A stretch of DNA of 64,000 nucleotides. It comes from Ophiocordyceps camponoti-saundersi (nom. inval.) (lineage: Eukaryota > Ascomycota > Sordariomycetes > Hypocreales > Ophiocordycipitaceae). The translations under genes and the position numbers were made by a program. The notes under the pieces are model-generated. The model made no database searches. It saw only the letters and a list, made by a program, of their open reading frames with translations, and was not told where the DNA came from. The stretch is taken from the NCBI GenBank assembly GCA_003339415.1, contig PDHQ01000155.1:16332-80331 (forward strand). Reading direction: 5' to 3'. Below, in pieces: positions 23,501 through 35,600 of the stretch; position 1 is the first letter of the stretch, and every line of letters begins with the position of its first letter.

Positions 23501-24890
23501 CTATTATAAATAATTATTAGCTATTAATATTAGCTATAAAATAAATAAGGTAATAGATAAATAAGTATAGCTTAAAGTATATACGCTATTAGTAATATAT
23601 TTATATAATAATATAAATTACTTATAAGTAAAAAAGAGGAATTTACTTAAGTTAAGAATATTATATAAAAAATTTACTTATTATAGTATAGTAATTATAG
23701 CTATTATTTATTTATATAATAATAAAAAAAGTAAAATTTATAAATATAAAAAGAAAAAAAAGAGGCGAGTTTATATTTTAATTAATATTTATAAAATAAT
23801 TATTTAATATTTTATAAGTAATATTACTATAAGAGTCCTCCTTTTATAAAAAACTTAATATAAAGGGGATTTATTTCCTTAATTTAAAGCGGGGTTCTCC
23901 TTCTCTTTTATAATATTTATAAAGCGGACTAAAAAGGCTAATAAAGGAAGATTAAGCTTATACTTACGCGAGAAATAGCTAATACTACTATAGCGGAAAT
24001 AGCGGCCTTTAGCGCGCCGCTTTATAATCTTATTATTATTAGCTTTAGTTACCTAATAATAAATCTTACTATTATAGCTATTTTAGCCTTAAAAAGGAGG
24101 ATTACTATATTTATTAAAGCGCGGCTAGGTGCTAGTTTAATATATATTAGTTATAAGGGTATCTTAAAATAGCTAAAAAGCGAAAGGTAAAAGTATCTAG
24201 CTTTTATTTTAAAAGCGGAATAACTTAATATTTATAATAATAACGTAGATCTTAATAATAGCGATAATATACTTAGTTAAGGGAATATTATACCTTATAT
24301 AATATTAGTAAAAGGCTAAAGTAAGGGTATAATAAAGGTATATAACTTTAATCTTATTAGCTTATTTAATATTATTTATTAAAGTAAGCTTAGCTTTAAA
24401 ATAGATAAGGAAGTTAAAGAAAAACTTAAAAGCGCCTTATATAAGGTATTTAAGCTTTATTATAGCTATTTAGCGCTAATATAAGTTAGTAAATATAATA
24501 TTAAGGTAATTTAGGAAGTAGTTAAGGTTATACTTATACTTAATACTTTACTTAAAAAATAAAGCTACTTTAGCTTAAATTATAAAAAAATAAATATTAA
24601 TATAAAAATACTTATTAGTTATAAGTAATATTAATAAAAGCCTAGTTTACTTATAGCTTATAAAATATAAAAGAGCGCTATATTAAAAAAGGTCTTTATT
24701 TTTATTAAATAGTAAGCTAAGAGGTAGCGGCTTATAGCGGGGTTATAATTATTATTACTTAAGAAGCTATATAAATTAATACTATTAGTATATAAAGCTT
24801 TAAAGCTTTATAATAATAGCTTACTACTCTAAAAGCTAAGCGATAATAGCTTATTAAGTATTAAGGTTATCTATAATTAAAATTATTTTA
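20580..24890 (+). pseudogene. Very long RIP-interrupted ORF of X1 copy A, unknown product
   Basis: One plus-strand frame can be followed from about 21000 to 23150, and a second phase from about 23390, with TAA/TAG as the only stops. This implies a protein of well over 1000 residues. The translation aligns with X2 copy E with many conservative replacements. Examples are the F-L-A-F-x-N-I-x-L-I segment near 22750, F-I-Y-Q-V-S-N-L-F-x-x-F-K-K near 22990, and an L-L-A-I-N/D-I segment near 23520. The C-terminal part (24020-24880) is basic with many Ser/Leu/Ile codons that may have been Pro/Thr. I see no RT, integrase, DDE transposase or recombinase signature. The phase change around 23200-23390 could be an indel or a real frame junction. 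Confidence 0.6.
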
Positions 24891-24891
24891 T

Positions 24892-25141
24892 TATAAAAGT
24901 CTTATATTTCTTAATATTTATAAGAAGCTGACTTTATTAATATAGAATAACTTAAGAGGTTCTAAGGTAAATATAGTATACGTACTTAAGGTTATAGTTT
25001 ATATATAGCCCGCGCCCGTCCCGCGCGCGGCGTTAACTAATTATATATACTTATATATACTTTACGCTTATTATATACGCGGACTTAACTAAGCACCCCT
25101 TATATAACTTAGCTATTTAAGCGTAGCCCGAATCTCTTATA
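24892..25141 (+). repeat. Right LTR of X1 copy A (250 bp)
   Basis: Matches 17077-17326 end to end, then the AAAGC duplication. No clear polypurine tract precedes it on this strand. Confidence 0.9.
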
Positions 25142-25146
25142 AAAGC
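25142..25146. repeat. Target site duplication of X copy A, right (AAAGC)
   Basis: Identical to 17072-17076; the flanking inverted X fragment G rejoins across it. Confidence 0.85.
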
Positions 25147-25262
25147 TATAATATTAATAAATACTAAGTAATATACTAAACGTTTTATTTAATATTAATA
25201 GCGATTTTATAGCTTCCCTTATAAGTTAATCTCTAATTATAAGTTTAATTAAATAAGTTATT
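25147..25262 (-). mobile_element. Element X, inverted fragment G (right part)
   Basis: Reverse complement of copy A around 20995-21110. It continues fragment 16160-17071 across copy A and ends at an (AAT)n tract where repeat Y begins. Confidence 0.75.
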
Positions 25263-27041
25263 TTTAATTTACTTTTTAATAATAATAATATTTATATACT
25301 AATATACCTTATATAGCTTAGAACTATCTTATATATATTTTAGAAAAGGGAAAAATTAAAAAGCTTAAAATAAAACCCTCCACTTAAGTATTATCTTAGC
25401 TTTAAGTTAGACCTTACTTATACCTAATACTTTATATATTTAATAAGTTAAATATTAACTAATAATTTAAAAGCTAATATTTCCCCTAAAGTAAACTTTA
25501 TAATAGTAAAAATACGCGTAAACTAAGTTTAATATAAAGTTTATATAGCTTACTTATCCTCTTAGCTATTATTATCGCTATAAACTAAATCCTTATATTC
25601 GATTAAAATAGCCTTAATAATCTAATTAATTAAGGCTTTATTAGTATAGCTTAGGAATATATAAAATTTTTATTATTTTATAATAAACTTTATTATAGCG
25701 AGTTTTAAAAAATAGCTAAATTATTATAGAAAAGTTATAAATAAATATAAAATTAAAGTTAAAAGAGGAGGTATTATTAGATTCGCTTTTTAATATTTCC
25801 GCTTTAGCTATTATTAGTTTCTAGTTAGTATTAGTAAAAAAGAAAGGGCGGTATATATAAAATTCTAGTTTATAAACTTTTAAGGTTAAGTAATATATAT
25901 ATTCTTTACTTAATTTTATATTACTTTTATTTTAAAATAAAATTAATTTTACTTTAAGTAAAACTTTTAATAAAAAAAGTAATAATATAATTTCTTTTTA
26001 TAAGCTATAAAATAAGTAAACTTACTTTTTATATATAAAATAATAAAATACTTATTATATTATAACTTTATTATATAATATTTAGTAATATATTTAAATT
26101 AATAATATTTAAAATATTACTAAAGTTAAACTTTTAATATATATAATTTAGCGTTAAAAATCTTTACTTATATTATTATATTTTTATTATAAATTTAGTT
26201 TATATTTACTATATTATTAAGAATAATTACTAAGGAACTTTATTAAATTTAGAATAATATGTTTTTATATATAATAATATTATTAAAATTTTATTTAATA
26301 ATTTAATTTTTTTCTAAAAAGCTTTCTTATTACTTTATTATAAAGCTAATATTAATACTTTTTTTATAATAAAAGTATAACCTCTGCTAGTTAAGCGTAT
26401 CTTTTCTCTAAAAATAATATAAAGTTACTTTAAATTAAACTAAAGCTTATAAATAATATTTTAAAATATTATTATAATATTATTATTAAGTAATTTCCTT
26501 ATTATAAAAGCTAAGCTTTACTTTACTTATAAAATCTATAATTAATACTTATTATAATTATTTTAAGGCCTTAAACTTAAAGTAAAGTAATAATAAAATT
26601 AAAGTAAATTATAAGCTATTACTTATATTACTTAAAACCTTACTTTTCGATAGTTTTCTTTAGCGCTTTAGCTATAACTATAGCTTATATTAAAGAAATT
26701 TTGCTCCCCCTAAAGCTATAGAAAAAAGAGGAAACTATAATTATAATAGCTAAGAAGATATTATTAACTAATAAAATTAAAGTAAAGGGGGCGCCTCCTT
26801 AAACCTTTTTAAACTTTATTACTTATTTAATAATTACTTATATAAAAATAAAAATATTTCTTAAAATAATTTTATTAATATTTATTTTAGTTTTTAATAA
26901 GGTAATAAATATAAGAAATTTTTAAGTTTAAGATTATTATAATTTAAAATAAAGCTATATTCTAAGTAAAGATTTTTTGCAGTTATAATTAACTTATTTA
27001 GCGTTACCCTCCCCCTTAAAATTACTTAAAGTATAGCTTAA
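25263..27041 (-). mobile_element. Repeat Y, copy 2 (LINE-like, longer copy)
   Basis: Homologous to 49065-50375 in X2 copy E over its left ~1.3 kb and extends ~460 bp further right, up to the LTR of X1 copy B. On the minus strand it would end in an (ATT)n tail at 25263. A simple-repeat tail and variable 5' truncation are typical of non-LTR retrotransposons. Copy Y1 reads better and suggests an ORF1-like protein on the minus strand. This copy is more heavily mutated and no frame stays open. Confidence 0.55.
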
Positions 27042-27291
27042 TATAAAAGTCTTACACTCCTTAATATTTATAAGAAGCTAACTTTATTAATATAAAATAA
27101 CTTAAAAGGTTTTAAGGTATATATAGTATATATACTTAAGGTTATAGTCTATATATAGCCCGCGCCTATCCCGCGCGTAGCGCTAACTAATTATATATAC
27201 TTATATATACCCTACGCTTATTATATACGTAAACTTAACTAAGCACCCTTTATATAACTTAGCTATTTAGGCGTAGCCCGAATCCTTTATA
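27042..27291 (+). repeat. Left LTR of X1 copy B (250 bp)
   Basis: Same length and ends as the copy A LTRs (TATAAAAG...CTTTATA). It retains a TACACTCC segment that is TATATTT-like in other copies, so this copy keeps an unmutated CpA there. Confidence 0.9.
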
Positions 27292-29932
27292 TACCCCGCC
27301 GCTTTAGGAAAAAAGTATTTCCGGCCGCGGTATATATATATATATAAGGTATAAGTTAAAATACCCTTTATATAGAAAATTTTTCTTCCTCCTCTTTTCT
27401 TTTTTTTCTTAAGTTAGTTATATTATTTTTAATTTACTAAGTAAATTTTTCTCTAAGCTTTATATTTTATTATTCTACTATTATATTTTTATAGTTTTTT
27501 ATTATTATTATTATTATCTAAGCTTTTTATAACTATTCTTTTTTTTTTATTATTATTTTTTAAGCTTTTTATATTTATTAAGTTATTATCTTATTATTTT
27601 AATATATTATTTAATTAGCTATAATTATTATTTTATATAATAAGCGGATATATTATAAAAGGGGACTTAGATAATAAAAATATTATTATATTATAAAAGG
27701 TAAAATATTTATATACTCCGTATATCTAAAATTTTTATAATAGCTATAATATTAAATTTTAATATAGTTATAAAGCGGCCTATAAAGCGTATAAATAGCG
27801 GCGAAAATAATACCTTTAAGAAAAGTACCTTTTTATTATAAATATACGCTTATAATAAGCTATTTATAATTTATAGATAATAGTTAGGGAAAAATAAGCT
27901 ATTACCTTACTTACTTACCCCTATATTAAAAAAGTCCCTAGCTAATATACTTAGCTTATATTAAAGTTTCTTACTTATATTAATTATCTATAAATTATAT
28001 TAGCTATTATTTATATTATACCGCGCCTAATAACTAACCTTTACGCCCTTTTTACGCTTAAGTAATAATAGTCCTTTACGCTTATCCCCGCTATTAATAA
28101 TATAATTATTATATCCGCTTTATATACCCTAACTTATAATATATTTTTAATAATAATATAATACTAATAATAATAATAATAATAATAATAAAACGCCCTT
28201 ATTACTAGCTTTAACTTTTTCGCCTTATAATATAAAGCGTTCTTTTAATAATAAAAGGAATAATAGCGATAAATTCTTAAGTAATAATAAAATAAATAAG
28301 ATACTTAGATTATAAATTACGAAGTAAATATTAACGCGTAAGAGTAAGAGAATAAGAAAAAGAATAATATTTTTTATTAAATAGTTATAGCGCTAATTAA
28401 TTTATATAATATACTAAGCTTACTTATTATTATATAATACGCTATTTTTATTAACTTATATATATTACTTAGCTTTTAGTTATTTAGCGCTTATATATAT
28501 TACTTATCTTTTTTTCTTATTATATATTAATAAAATAAGTTTACGCTAGCGCCCGCGTATAGCGCCCGCGTATAGCGCGCGCGGCCTAAAAGTAAGATAA
28601 GTAAAACTCTTACCGTTAATATTATATTAAATATTCTCCTAGCCTTAAAGCACGCCCTCCCTTACTTAGGAATATATTTATTATAAGTTAATATTAGCGC
28701 TAAGCTATAGCTAGCGCTATAATAATTTTTTAAATTAATTAATTATAATAAAAGATTATAGGAAGAAAACGGAGAAAATAAATATTAGCTTAAAGCTAAT
28801 ATAAGAAAAAAGGAGAAGTAAGTAAATAAAAAATAAAGGAGAATAAAAAGTAGAGAGGTAATATTATATTTATATAATAAAAAAAGAAAGTTACTTAAAA
28901 GGGATAATTAGCTATAAAAAGCGCTTAAATAAATATATAATTAAGTTTATTTTAAGCTATTATAAAAATATATATCCCCTTATATAAACTTAAAATAATT
29001 TAATATTATATAATATTTAAAAATATTAAGTAGCTTTAAAATTAAAATAATATAATTTTTTTATTTTATTAAAATAAGTTAATAAGGTATCCCGCCTTAT
29101 AAGCGCTAACTTTTAGTATTTTTTATAATAAGGATTTTTTTAACTTTATACTTATTAAAAAATAAGTTATTATAAAAAAGATAAAAAAAGGGATTTAGCT
29201 AAAAGTTAGTAAATAATTAAAATAGTAAAAAGTTACTAATAATATACTTAATAAAATTAATATAAAAAATAAAGTAAATATTAAATAGTATATTAAAAAT
29301 AATAGTAAATAGTATTAATATAGCTATTACCTTATACTTACTTTTAAGGTAATTAAGCTTTTAAGATAAATAGTTAGATTATATATAAGTAAAGTTAAGC
29401 TATATAAAGTTACTAATTTAAAACTATTCCGTAAGTTAGCGAAACTTATTCGAGGAGTCTTATTACCGCTACTAAGCTTAGGCGATAAAGGCTTATATTA
29501 GTTTAATATTATTATAAAGGAAATAAGTAAATATTATAGCTTAGCTTTTTAAGGAAAAGATAGGGGTAGCTACCTTTACTAGCTAGTTAAGAAAGGTAAT
29601 ATTAAAGCTATAAAATAAGTAATTAAAACTAATATTTATTATAAATAAGTCCTAATTATTTAAAATAAGCTAATAAGTAAATAAATAGCGTAATTAGTTA
29701 AACTATAAAAAGGAGGTTATATAATAAAAAATAGCTTATATTTTTTAATTTATACGCTTTTTATTTTTATTAGTTTAAAAGTAATATATTATAAAAAGTA
29801 GCTTATTAACTTTAATAAGATAGTAAAAAGTAAATTAAAAATAGCTTATTTAATTAAAACTGCGATTAGAAATTAACTTATAAAGGAAGCTATAAAACTG
29901 CTACTAATATTAAATAAAGCGCTTAGTATATT
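27042..29932 (+). mobile_element. Element X1, truncated copy B (left LTR and 5' part)
   Basis: Starts with a 250-bp LTR (27042-27291), then follows copy A from the left LTR to about A position 21090, without R2 and R3. It therefore supplies their empty target sites. Homology stops at about 29932 in an AT-rich junction; the long ORF and right LTR are missing. The Cys-rich 5' coding trace is at about 27660-27850. Confidence 0.85.
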
Positions 29933-30154
29933 TTTTATTTTATTTATTTATATACTAAGGGCCTTTATAATACTTAAAGCTTTAATAATATAATAAGTAG
30001 GAAAAATCCCTTAAAATAAAACAAAACCCCTTAATTATAAAAAGAAAGCTTATTATACGCTTATATAAAAGTATAATAATAGCTAGCGGTAATATAATAT
30101 AATAAGCTTATTACTTAGGGGTAATCTTAAATAATATAAGAAAGGTAAAATAAG
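29933..30154. other. Gene-free junction sequence
   Basis: AT-rich spacer between truncated X1 copy B and the GC-rich repeats at 30155. No gene or repeat family assigned. Confidence 0.4.
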
Positions 30155-30330
30155 GAGGGGAGTGCGGAGAAAAGGAAAGTCTATAAAGCGCGGGGCGGAA
30201 GGAGCGGGGCGGTATAGCGTAGCGCGGGGCGGTGCGGGGTAGTATAAGGCGGTGCGAGGCGAGGCGGTATAGCGCGGGGCGGAGAAAGGAAAGTCTGAGA
30301 GGGGTAGGGCAGAGTAGTAAGGTAGCTGCT
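30155..30330. repeat. GC-rich imperfect tandem repeat (GCGGGGCGGTG-type)
   Basis: Short G-rich units of the kind GCGGGGCGG, GCGGTGCG and GCGAGGCGG repeat irregularly. They are bracketed by two copies of GGAGAAAGGAAAGTCT-like sequence (near 30166 and 30281). It keeps several TG dinucleotides and is by far the most G-rich part of the window. G-quadruplex formation is possible. Confidence 0.75.
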
Positions 30331-30653
30331 TTATTATCTATTAGTAATTAAAAGGGGGGGGCTATATCTTTTTCTCTTTTACCTCCCTTTTCCTTTTTTT
30401 TTTCTTTTTATTATTTTTAAAAGAAGGTATATTTTTAACCTTTTTTTTTAACTTTTCCTTTTAACTTTTATAATAAAAGGAAGGTAATAAAAATTATATA
30501 GCTATATTAATAAAATAATAATAATAAATATATTTAAGACTATTTATAATAAGCTTTATAACTTTTCTTATATTATATTTATAGCTTAGCTAGCTAATTA
30601 TAAAGTTTTATATTAAAAATAATAAAATAAGTAATATTATATAATATTAGCTA
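30331..30653. other. Gene-free stretch before chromovirus copy 2
   Basis: Contains a G7 run, pyrimidine-rich tracts and AT-rich sequence. No coding trace recognised. Confidence 0.4.
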
Positions 30654-30658
30654 TATAT
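30654..30658. repeat. Target site duplication of chromovirus copy 2, left (TATAT)
   Basis: Identical to 38283-38287. The sequence is low-complexity, so this alone is weak, but it coincides with the 300-bp LTR ends. Confidence 0.75.
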
Positions 30659-30958
30659 TATTATAAGACTAGTTAAAGAGGTGCTTATTTACTAAGCTAT
30701 ATATAATAATAATTACGTATAACGAGCTTCTAAGGAAGCCGCACTCTAGCGTGCTAAATAGCTATATATACCGCTCTTTCTTTTAGAGCCTATTTACCTC
30801 TCCGTTTAACTATCCTTTCCGTTCCGTTCCTTCTAATCCTTCCGCTATAGGCCTCTAGGCCGGATAGTAGTAGCCTTATCGTTTAATCGCGAGGCTAATC
30901 CGTAAGTTTAATATTTAAGTTAATAACCCGAATATAATATAAAGGCTAAACTTTAATA
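30659..30958 (-). repeat. 3' LTR of chromovirus copy 2 (300 bp)
   Basis: Reverse complement of the copy 1 LTR and near-identical to 37983-38282. The GCAC...GTGC stem is retained (near 30730-30745). Confidence 0.92.
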
Positions 30959-31089
30959 TAAGGTCCCTCCCTTTACTTATAAGCGCGGGATCTATTATAT
31001 AGTATATAGTAAGGTTAGGTAAAAAATTTTCCGCTAAGTTACCTAGTCCGCCCCACTTTTCTATAGCTTTTATAATACCTACTTATTAA

Positions 31090-32590
31090 ATCCTTTATTC
31101 CTTCCTTTCTTCCTTCTATAGCTTTATCGTTATTATTATTAATATTACTATTATTATTATTATTAGTAAGGGAATCCGCTACTTATTCTATAAGTTTAAC
31201 TATACTAACGTTTTCTTACTTATAAGGATATTTTAGCCTAGCGAATATAATAATTATCTCTAAAACCTCGCCGCTACCGCCTCCTCCGTTATTAATTTTA
31301 CTACTACCGCTACTACTAATATTATTACTAATAACGATAACGATAATAGCGATAATAATAGCGATAATAATAGCGATAACGATATCGTAAGCGATAATAA
31401 GGGCCTTAGTTTAGAGAAAGATTTCCCGGCTTTTAATACTTAGTTCGAAAAGCGTTATAGCCGTAAGCTAACCCGGGGGGGTTATCGTCGCTCTAAGCCT
31501 CCTTCTCCTCCTTTTTCTTTTTCTTTTACTTCTCCTCCTTCTCCGTCTCCTAATATAAGTCTTTTCCTCCTTTTACTTAATAGCTTACCGTATAAGACTT
31601 ATTAATCCCGTATCTAAAAAGGTAACTTACTTATTATAAAGAAATATACTATTAATATTATCGGGTATTTTTTAGGTCGCCGTATAGAGAAGCTCCTAGC
31701 TTAGGGCCCCTTACTAGCTCTCCCCTTCTCCTCCTCCTCCTTTTATTATAGTAAGTTCTTATCCCGCGTCTAGGAGGGCGATTTATCTATAATAGGCGTT
31801 CGCTAATATTAGGTTTTTCGTAGCTTACCTCGCGGAAGAAGTTTTAGGCTAAGACTCCCGCCCCCGCCCTCGCCCCCGCTCCCTCTCCTCCTTTTACCCC
31901 TACCGCTAACCCCGTTAATAAAAAAGATAATAACGAGGATAAGGACGAAAACGAGGATAGTTATAATAAGGGGGCTTTTCGGGAGCCTTTATATTTTTAT
32001 TATATAGAATAGGGTTATAAGTATCGTAATTAGGCCGTAACGCTAAAATATATAGGGAAGTAAAAACCTTATATATCTTATATAGAATATATACTTTTAT
32101 ATTAAACTTATACGCTTACCCCCTAGCTCTTAGTTTTAGCTTATATAGCGTAATATATTATTACTAAAACTAAGCTACTACTTAAGGTAATAATAAAAGC
32201 GGATAATATTTTTTAGGCGTTAATTATTATTACTTAAGCCTTAACGATATTAGCTAAGCTTAAGCTTATATATAGTAATACTCCCCTTATTATATAGTTA
32301 GTTTTCTTAATTTTATAATACTAAACGCGGAAAGCTAATTTCCTTCTTTAAGGAGTATATCGACGCTATCTTTAATATCGCCCCCCCCCGTAAGCTTTCG
32401 GGCTCCGGGGGGTTAGCTAATATTTTAATATTAAAAGAAAGGGTTACTACTCTAAAGCGTAACGCCGCTATTACCGCCGCCGCCGTACCCGTCGCCGCCG
32501 CTATTAAACCGATAACCTTAACGCTATCGCGCTACCGCTATTACCTAGCCGGGGAGTTATTATTTACGAAGAAGTAGCGCCGCTAAATAT
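31090..32590 (+). pseudogene. Extra antisense coding-like segment of chromovirus copy 2, unknown product
   Basis: Counterpart of 9290-10890. On the plus strand (antisense to this element) it reads an Asp/Asn/Ser repeat tract near 31330-31390, a Ser/Pro-rich part near 31500-31560, and a C-terminal segment near 32330-32570 containing F-K-E-Y-I-D-A-I and K-R-N-A-A-I-T-A. That segment matches copy 1 with conservative changes (for example D-A in place of N-A). It ends tail-to-tail with pol just before the G14 run. Unknown function. Confidence 0.5.
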
Positions 32591-32595
32591 TATAA

Positions 32596-32609
32596 GGGGG
32601 GGGGGGGGG
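32596..32609 (-). repeat. G14 run (C14 in element orientation)
   Basis: Equivalent to the C14 run at 9262-9275 in copy 1, at the same place relative to the end of pol. Confidence 0.85.
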
Positions 32610-32639
32610 TATATTTTCCGCGCCTATTAATACGCTTTT

Positions 32640-35600
32640 TAATATAATCCTACTACTAGCTATTTTACTATATATTTCCTAATAACTTACTTATTATTAT
32701 ACGTAGCTAATTTATATAAAGCCTTAAAGTAATTAAAAGCGGCGGTGCTTTTAAGTTCTATTAAAAGTTCTTATATTAGGTTTTAATAACCTTTTTATTT
32801 AACGAAGGCCTCCTATCTCCTACCTCTACTTACTTTCTTTTATCTAGCTAAGACGATCTTTTTAATTTCCTATTCTTCCTCCCTATTAATTAGTATTATA
32901 AAAGGCTATAAATTAGTAACTTTTTATCCGGGTAAGGGGTCTAAAGCTACCCTCTTAAGTAAATTTATACTAAAGCGATTATAAGCTCCTATTAGTAATC
33001 CTATAAGTTTAATAAGGGAAGGGTTAATAACTTACGCTACCGTAAACTTAGCGTTCTTTTAATCGAGCTTTTTTTTAAGCCTTACGCTAGGGAAATTATA
33101 TAAATTAAGCTAAACTTTATTACTAACTTTAAAGCGCTTAGCCGCTTATTAATTCTTATTAGCTTAGAACTCCTAAGTTTATAAAGATAAAATATCGGTA
33201 GCCTAATATAAGTTTATTACTTATTATAATTATTTTACAAATTCCTCGGCCTAGCTTTTAGGATTCCTTATTAATAATTACGAAATATCTAGGTTTAATA
33301 ATACTATTATTAAAGCTTAGAATTTATAAGTTACGAAGAATAGTATTATTCTTATAGCCGAGTAAACTCTACTATTTAGCGTAAGCTAAGCTATAAGAAG
33401 CTATTTATCCTAATTATCTTAATTATAAAAAATTACCGCTTAGAGGTAAGCTTATATATTTTAATTAACCCTCTCGTATCCTCTATTAGTTTATAGATAA
33501 TAAGCTATATTAAGTATTTAATTAATCTTATAAAGTTAGTAAAGATAGCTTTAGAATTCGCTTATTTAGTTAGTTCCTTTATTACTTATAATAGTACTTA
33601 GCTACTAATAAAACCGTATAAAATATTAGAGAAACCGCTCTATATAAAGCGGAGCGTCTATTAAAGGTATCGGCTTAAGTAAGATCTTTTTACTAAGGCG
33701 GTCTTTAATTACCTATAAGTGCCTATTTCCGTATTTTATAAGTAAAAAGTTTATTATAAAATCTATTTATATATATCGGTAAAATTAATCTAAAATAAGT
33801 AATAACTTAAGGAGGGTAGCTTAATATTATTTCTAGGCCTTAGTTTTACTATAAGTATTATAATTCTTAAGGAATTAACGAACGTATTATTATTAAAGCG
33901 GCTAGAAGAAATCGCGGGTTATAAGGGCTACCGTACCTTCCCTCTTAAAATAACTAACTAAGGCTAAGTTATAGATTATTTAGATAAGATAATTCCGTAA
34001 TATATTAAGTAGGGAGGCTAGTACCTTCTTAGAGTCTTTTATTATAGTAACCGGGGCTCCTAAAACTTAAAGCTTATTACGGAAACGTAGTCTTCTTTTA
34101 GCGTTAATATAATAATTTATAATTTAAACTTTAAGTTATAGCTTTAGAGGTAATAAGCGGTCTCCTTTTACTATAGCTTAGTATATTTCCTAGAAAACTA
34201 AGTCTTATAATACTATCCTATTCTAAAGTTCCTAAAGCTTATTATCGGAGAAGACTTAAGTTTCTAGTAAATCGTTATTTCGTAAATTTATAGCGTTTTC
34301 TATAGCTATATTTATATTTTATTATCTATTTTCGCCTTCCTCCTTTTCTAAGATATTAGTAAGGTCCCTAAAAGTATCGATTACTATCGCTTATAGGTAG
34401 AATTATAAGGCTTCTTCGGGAATTATCTATAAAAAGCGGGCGTCCTCTTTTTCCGTAATTAAGGGTTTATCCTAATCCTTACGGGAAAGGGCGTCTAAGA
34501 CCGCGGCTTATTTACTAAGTTAATAACGGATTTTAAAGTTAAATCGTAATAGGTACTTAGCCTAATAAGCTTATTATTCCGAGAGGTGCTAGCGAGTTAT
34601 AAAATACTTTAAGTTTTTATAATTAGTAATAATATCGAAGCTATTATAATTACGTAGTTTAGCATACTATTATTCTAAGTATCTAATAATCGCTAATATT
34701 TCTTTATTATATATTAAATAGTTATATTCGGCTATATTTATTTTTACGAAAAAGAACGCTACCGGTTATTTCTATCCTTCTCGTTCCTAGTAAAGATAAC
34801 CTCCTATAATATAAGCGCTAGTATTTACCTCTAAAAACGTAGGGTCCCCGAAGTTCTATTTTACTAGTAAAAGGGCTTTCGTAAATAGATTCTTAACTTC
34901 CTAGAAAGCTTATTCCTAATCTAATCCCTAAATAAATTTTACCCCTTTTTTCGTTAGATTTATTAATAGTTCTACTACTTTAGTAAAATCCGTAATAAAG
35001 AGTTAGTAGAAATTAGCAAAACTTAGGAATCCGCGAAAGCTTTTAAAGGAAGTTAGCGTAGCTTAGTTAATAATTATTTTAATCTTTTCCAGGTTTGCTT
35101 AAAGCTTAACCTTTACTAGTATTATAAATCCTAAGTATTTTACCTTCTTAACTACGAATTCGCACTTATCTAAGTTTAAATAAAGCTTATATTTTTAGAG
35201 CTTATAGAGAACTAAGTATACCTTACGGAAATAGTCCTTTTTAATATTATTAGAATAGATAATAATATTATTAATATAGGCCGAGTAAAACTTATTAAGA
35301 TACGGCTAGAGGATACTATTAATATATCTCTAAAAGGTGGCAAAAGCCCCTATAAGTCCGAATAGGGTAACTATTTATTTAAAGAGGCTATATTAGGTTC
35401 GAAATACTATTTTCTATTCCTCTTTTTTAGTAATCTATACCTTATAAAAAGCTTATATAATATCTAGCTTTATAAGCTATTAAGACTTAGCTAATAACTA
35501 AAGGGTATTACTAAGTAAAAAAAGCGGGTATCTATCTAAAACTATAATCGCGTTTAGTGCACGGAAATTTATATAAAACCGTAATCCTCCCTTAAGTTTC

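Larger units (their letters stand above)
17077..25141 (+). mobile_element. Element X1, complete copy A (unclassified LTR element)
   Basis: 8065 bp bounded by 250-bp direct repeats (17077-17326 and 24892-25141) and a 5-bp duplication AAAGC. Without the nested repeats R2 and R3 and their duplications it is about 6.86 kb. Ends read TATAAAG...CTCTTATA, consistent with TG...CA after RIP. It holds a short Cys-rich coding trace near the left LTR and a very long plus-strand frame from about 20580 to 24880. No reverse transcriptase, integrase or protease motif could be recognised. It is inserted in an older inverted X fragment (G). Plus orientation is inferred from the coding trace. A purine-rich run on the minus strand beside the left LTR leaves some doubt. 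Confidence 0.85.

Noticed and set aside
17072..25150. Element X as a DNA transposon with 9-bp duplication (AAAGCTATA)
   Set aside because: The last bases TATA are the element start and chance flank similarity. Using the shared LTR end TATA, both A and E give 5-bp duplications and 250/186-bp direct repeats, which fits an LTR element better.
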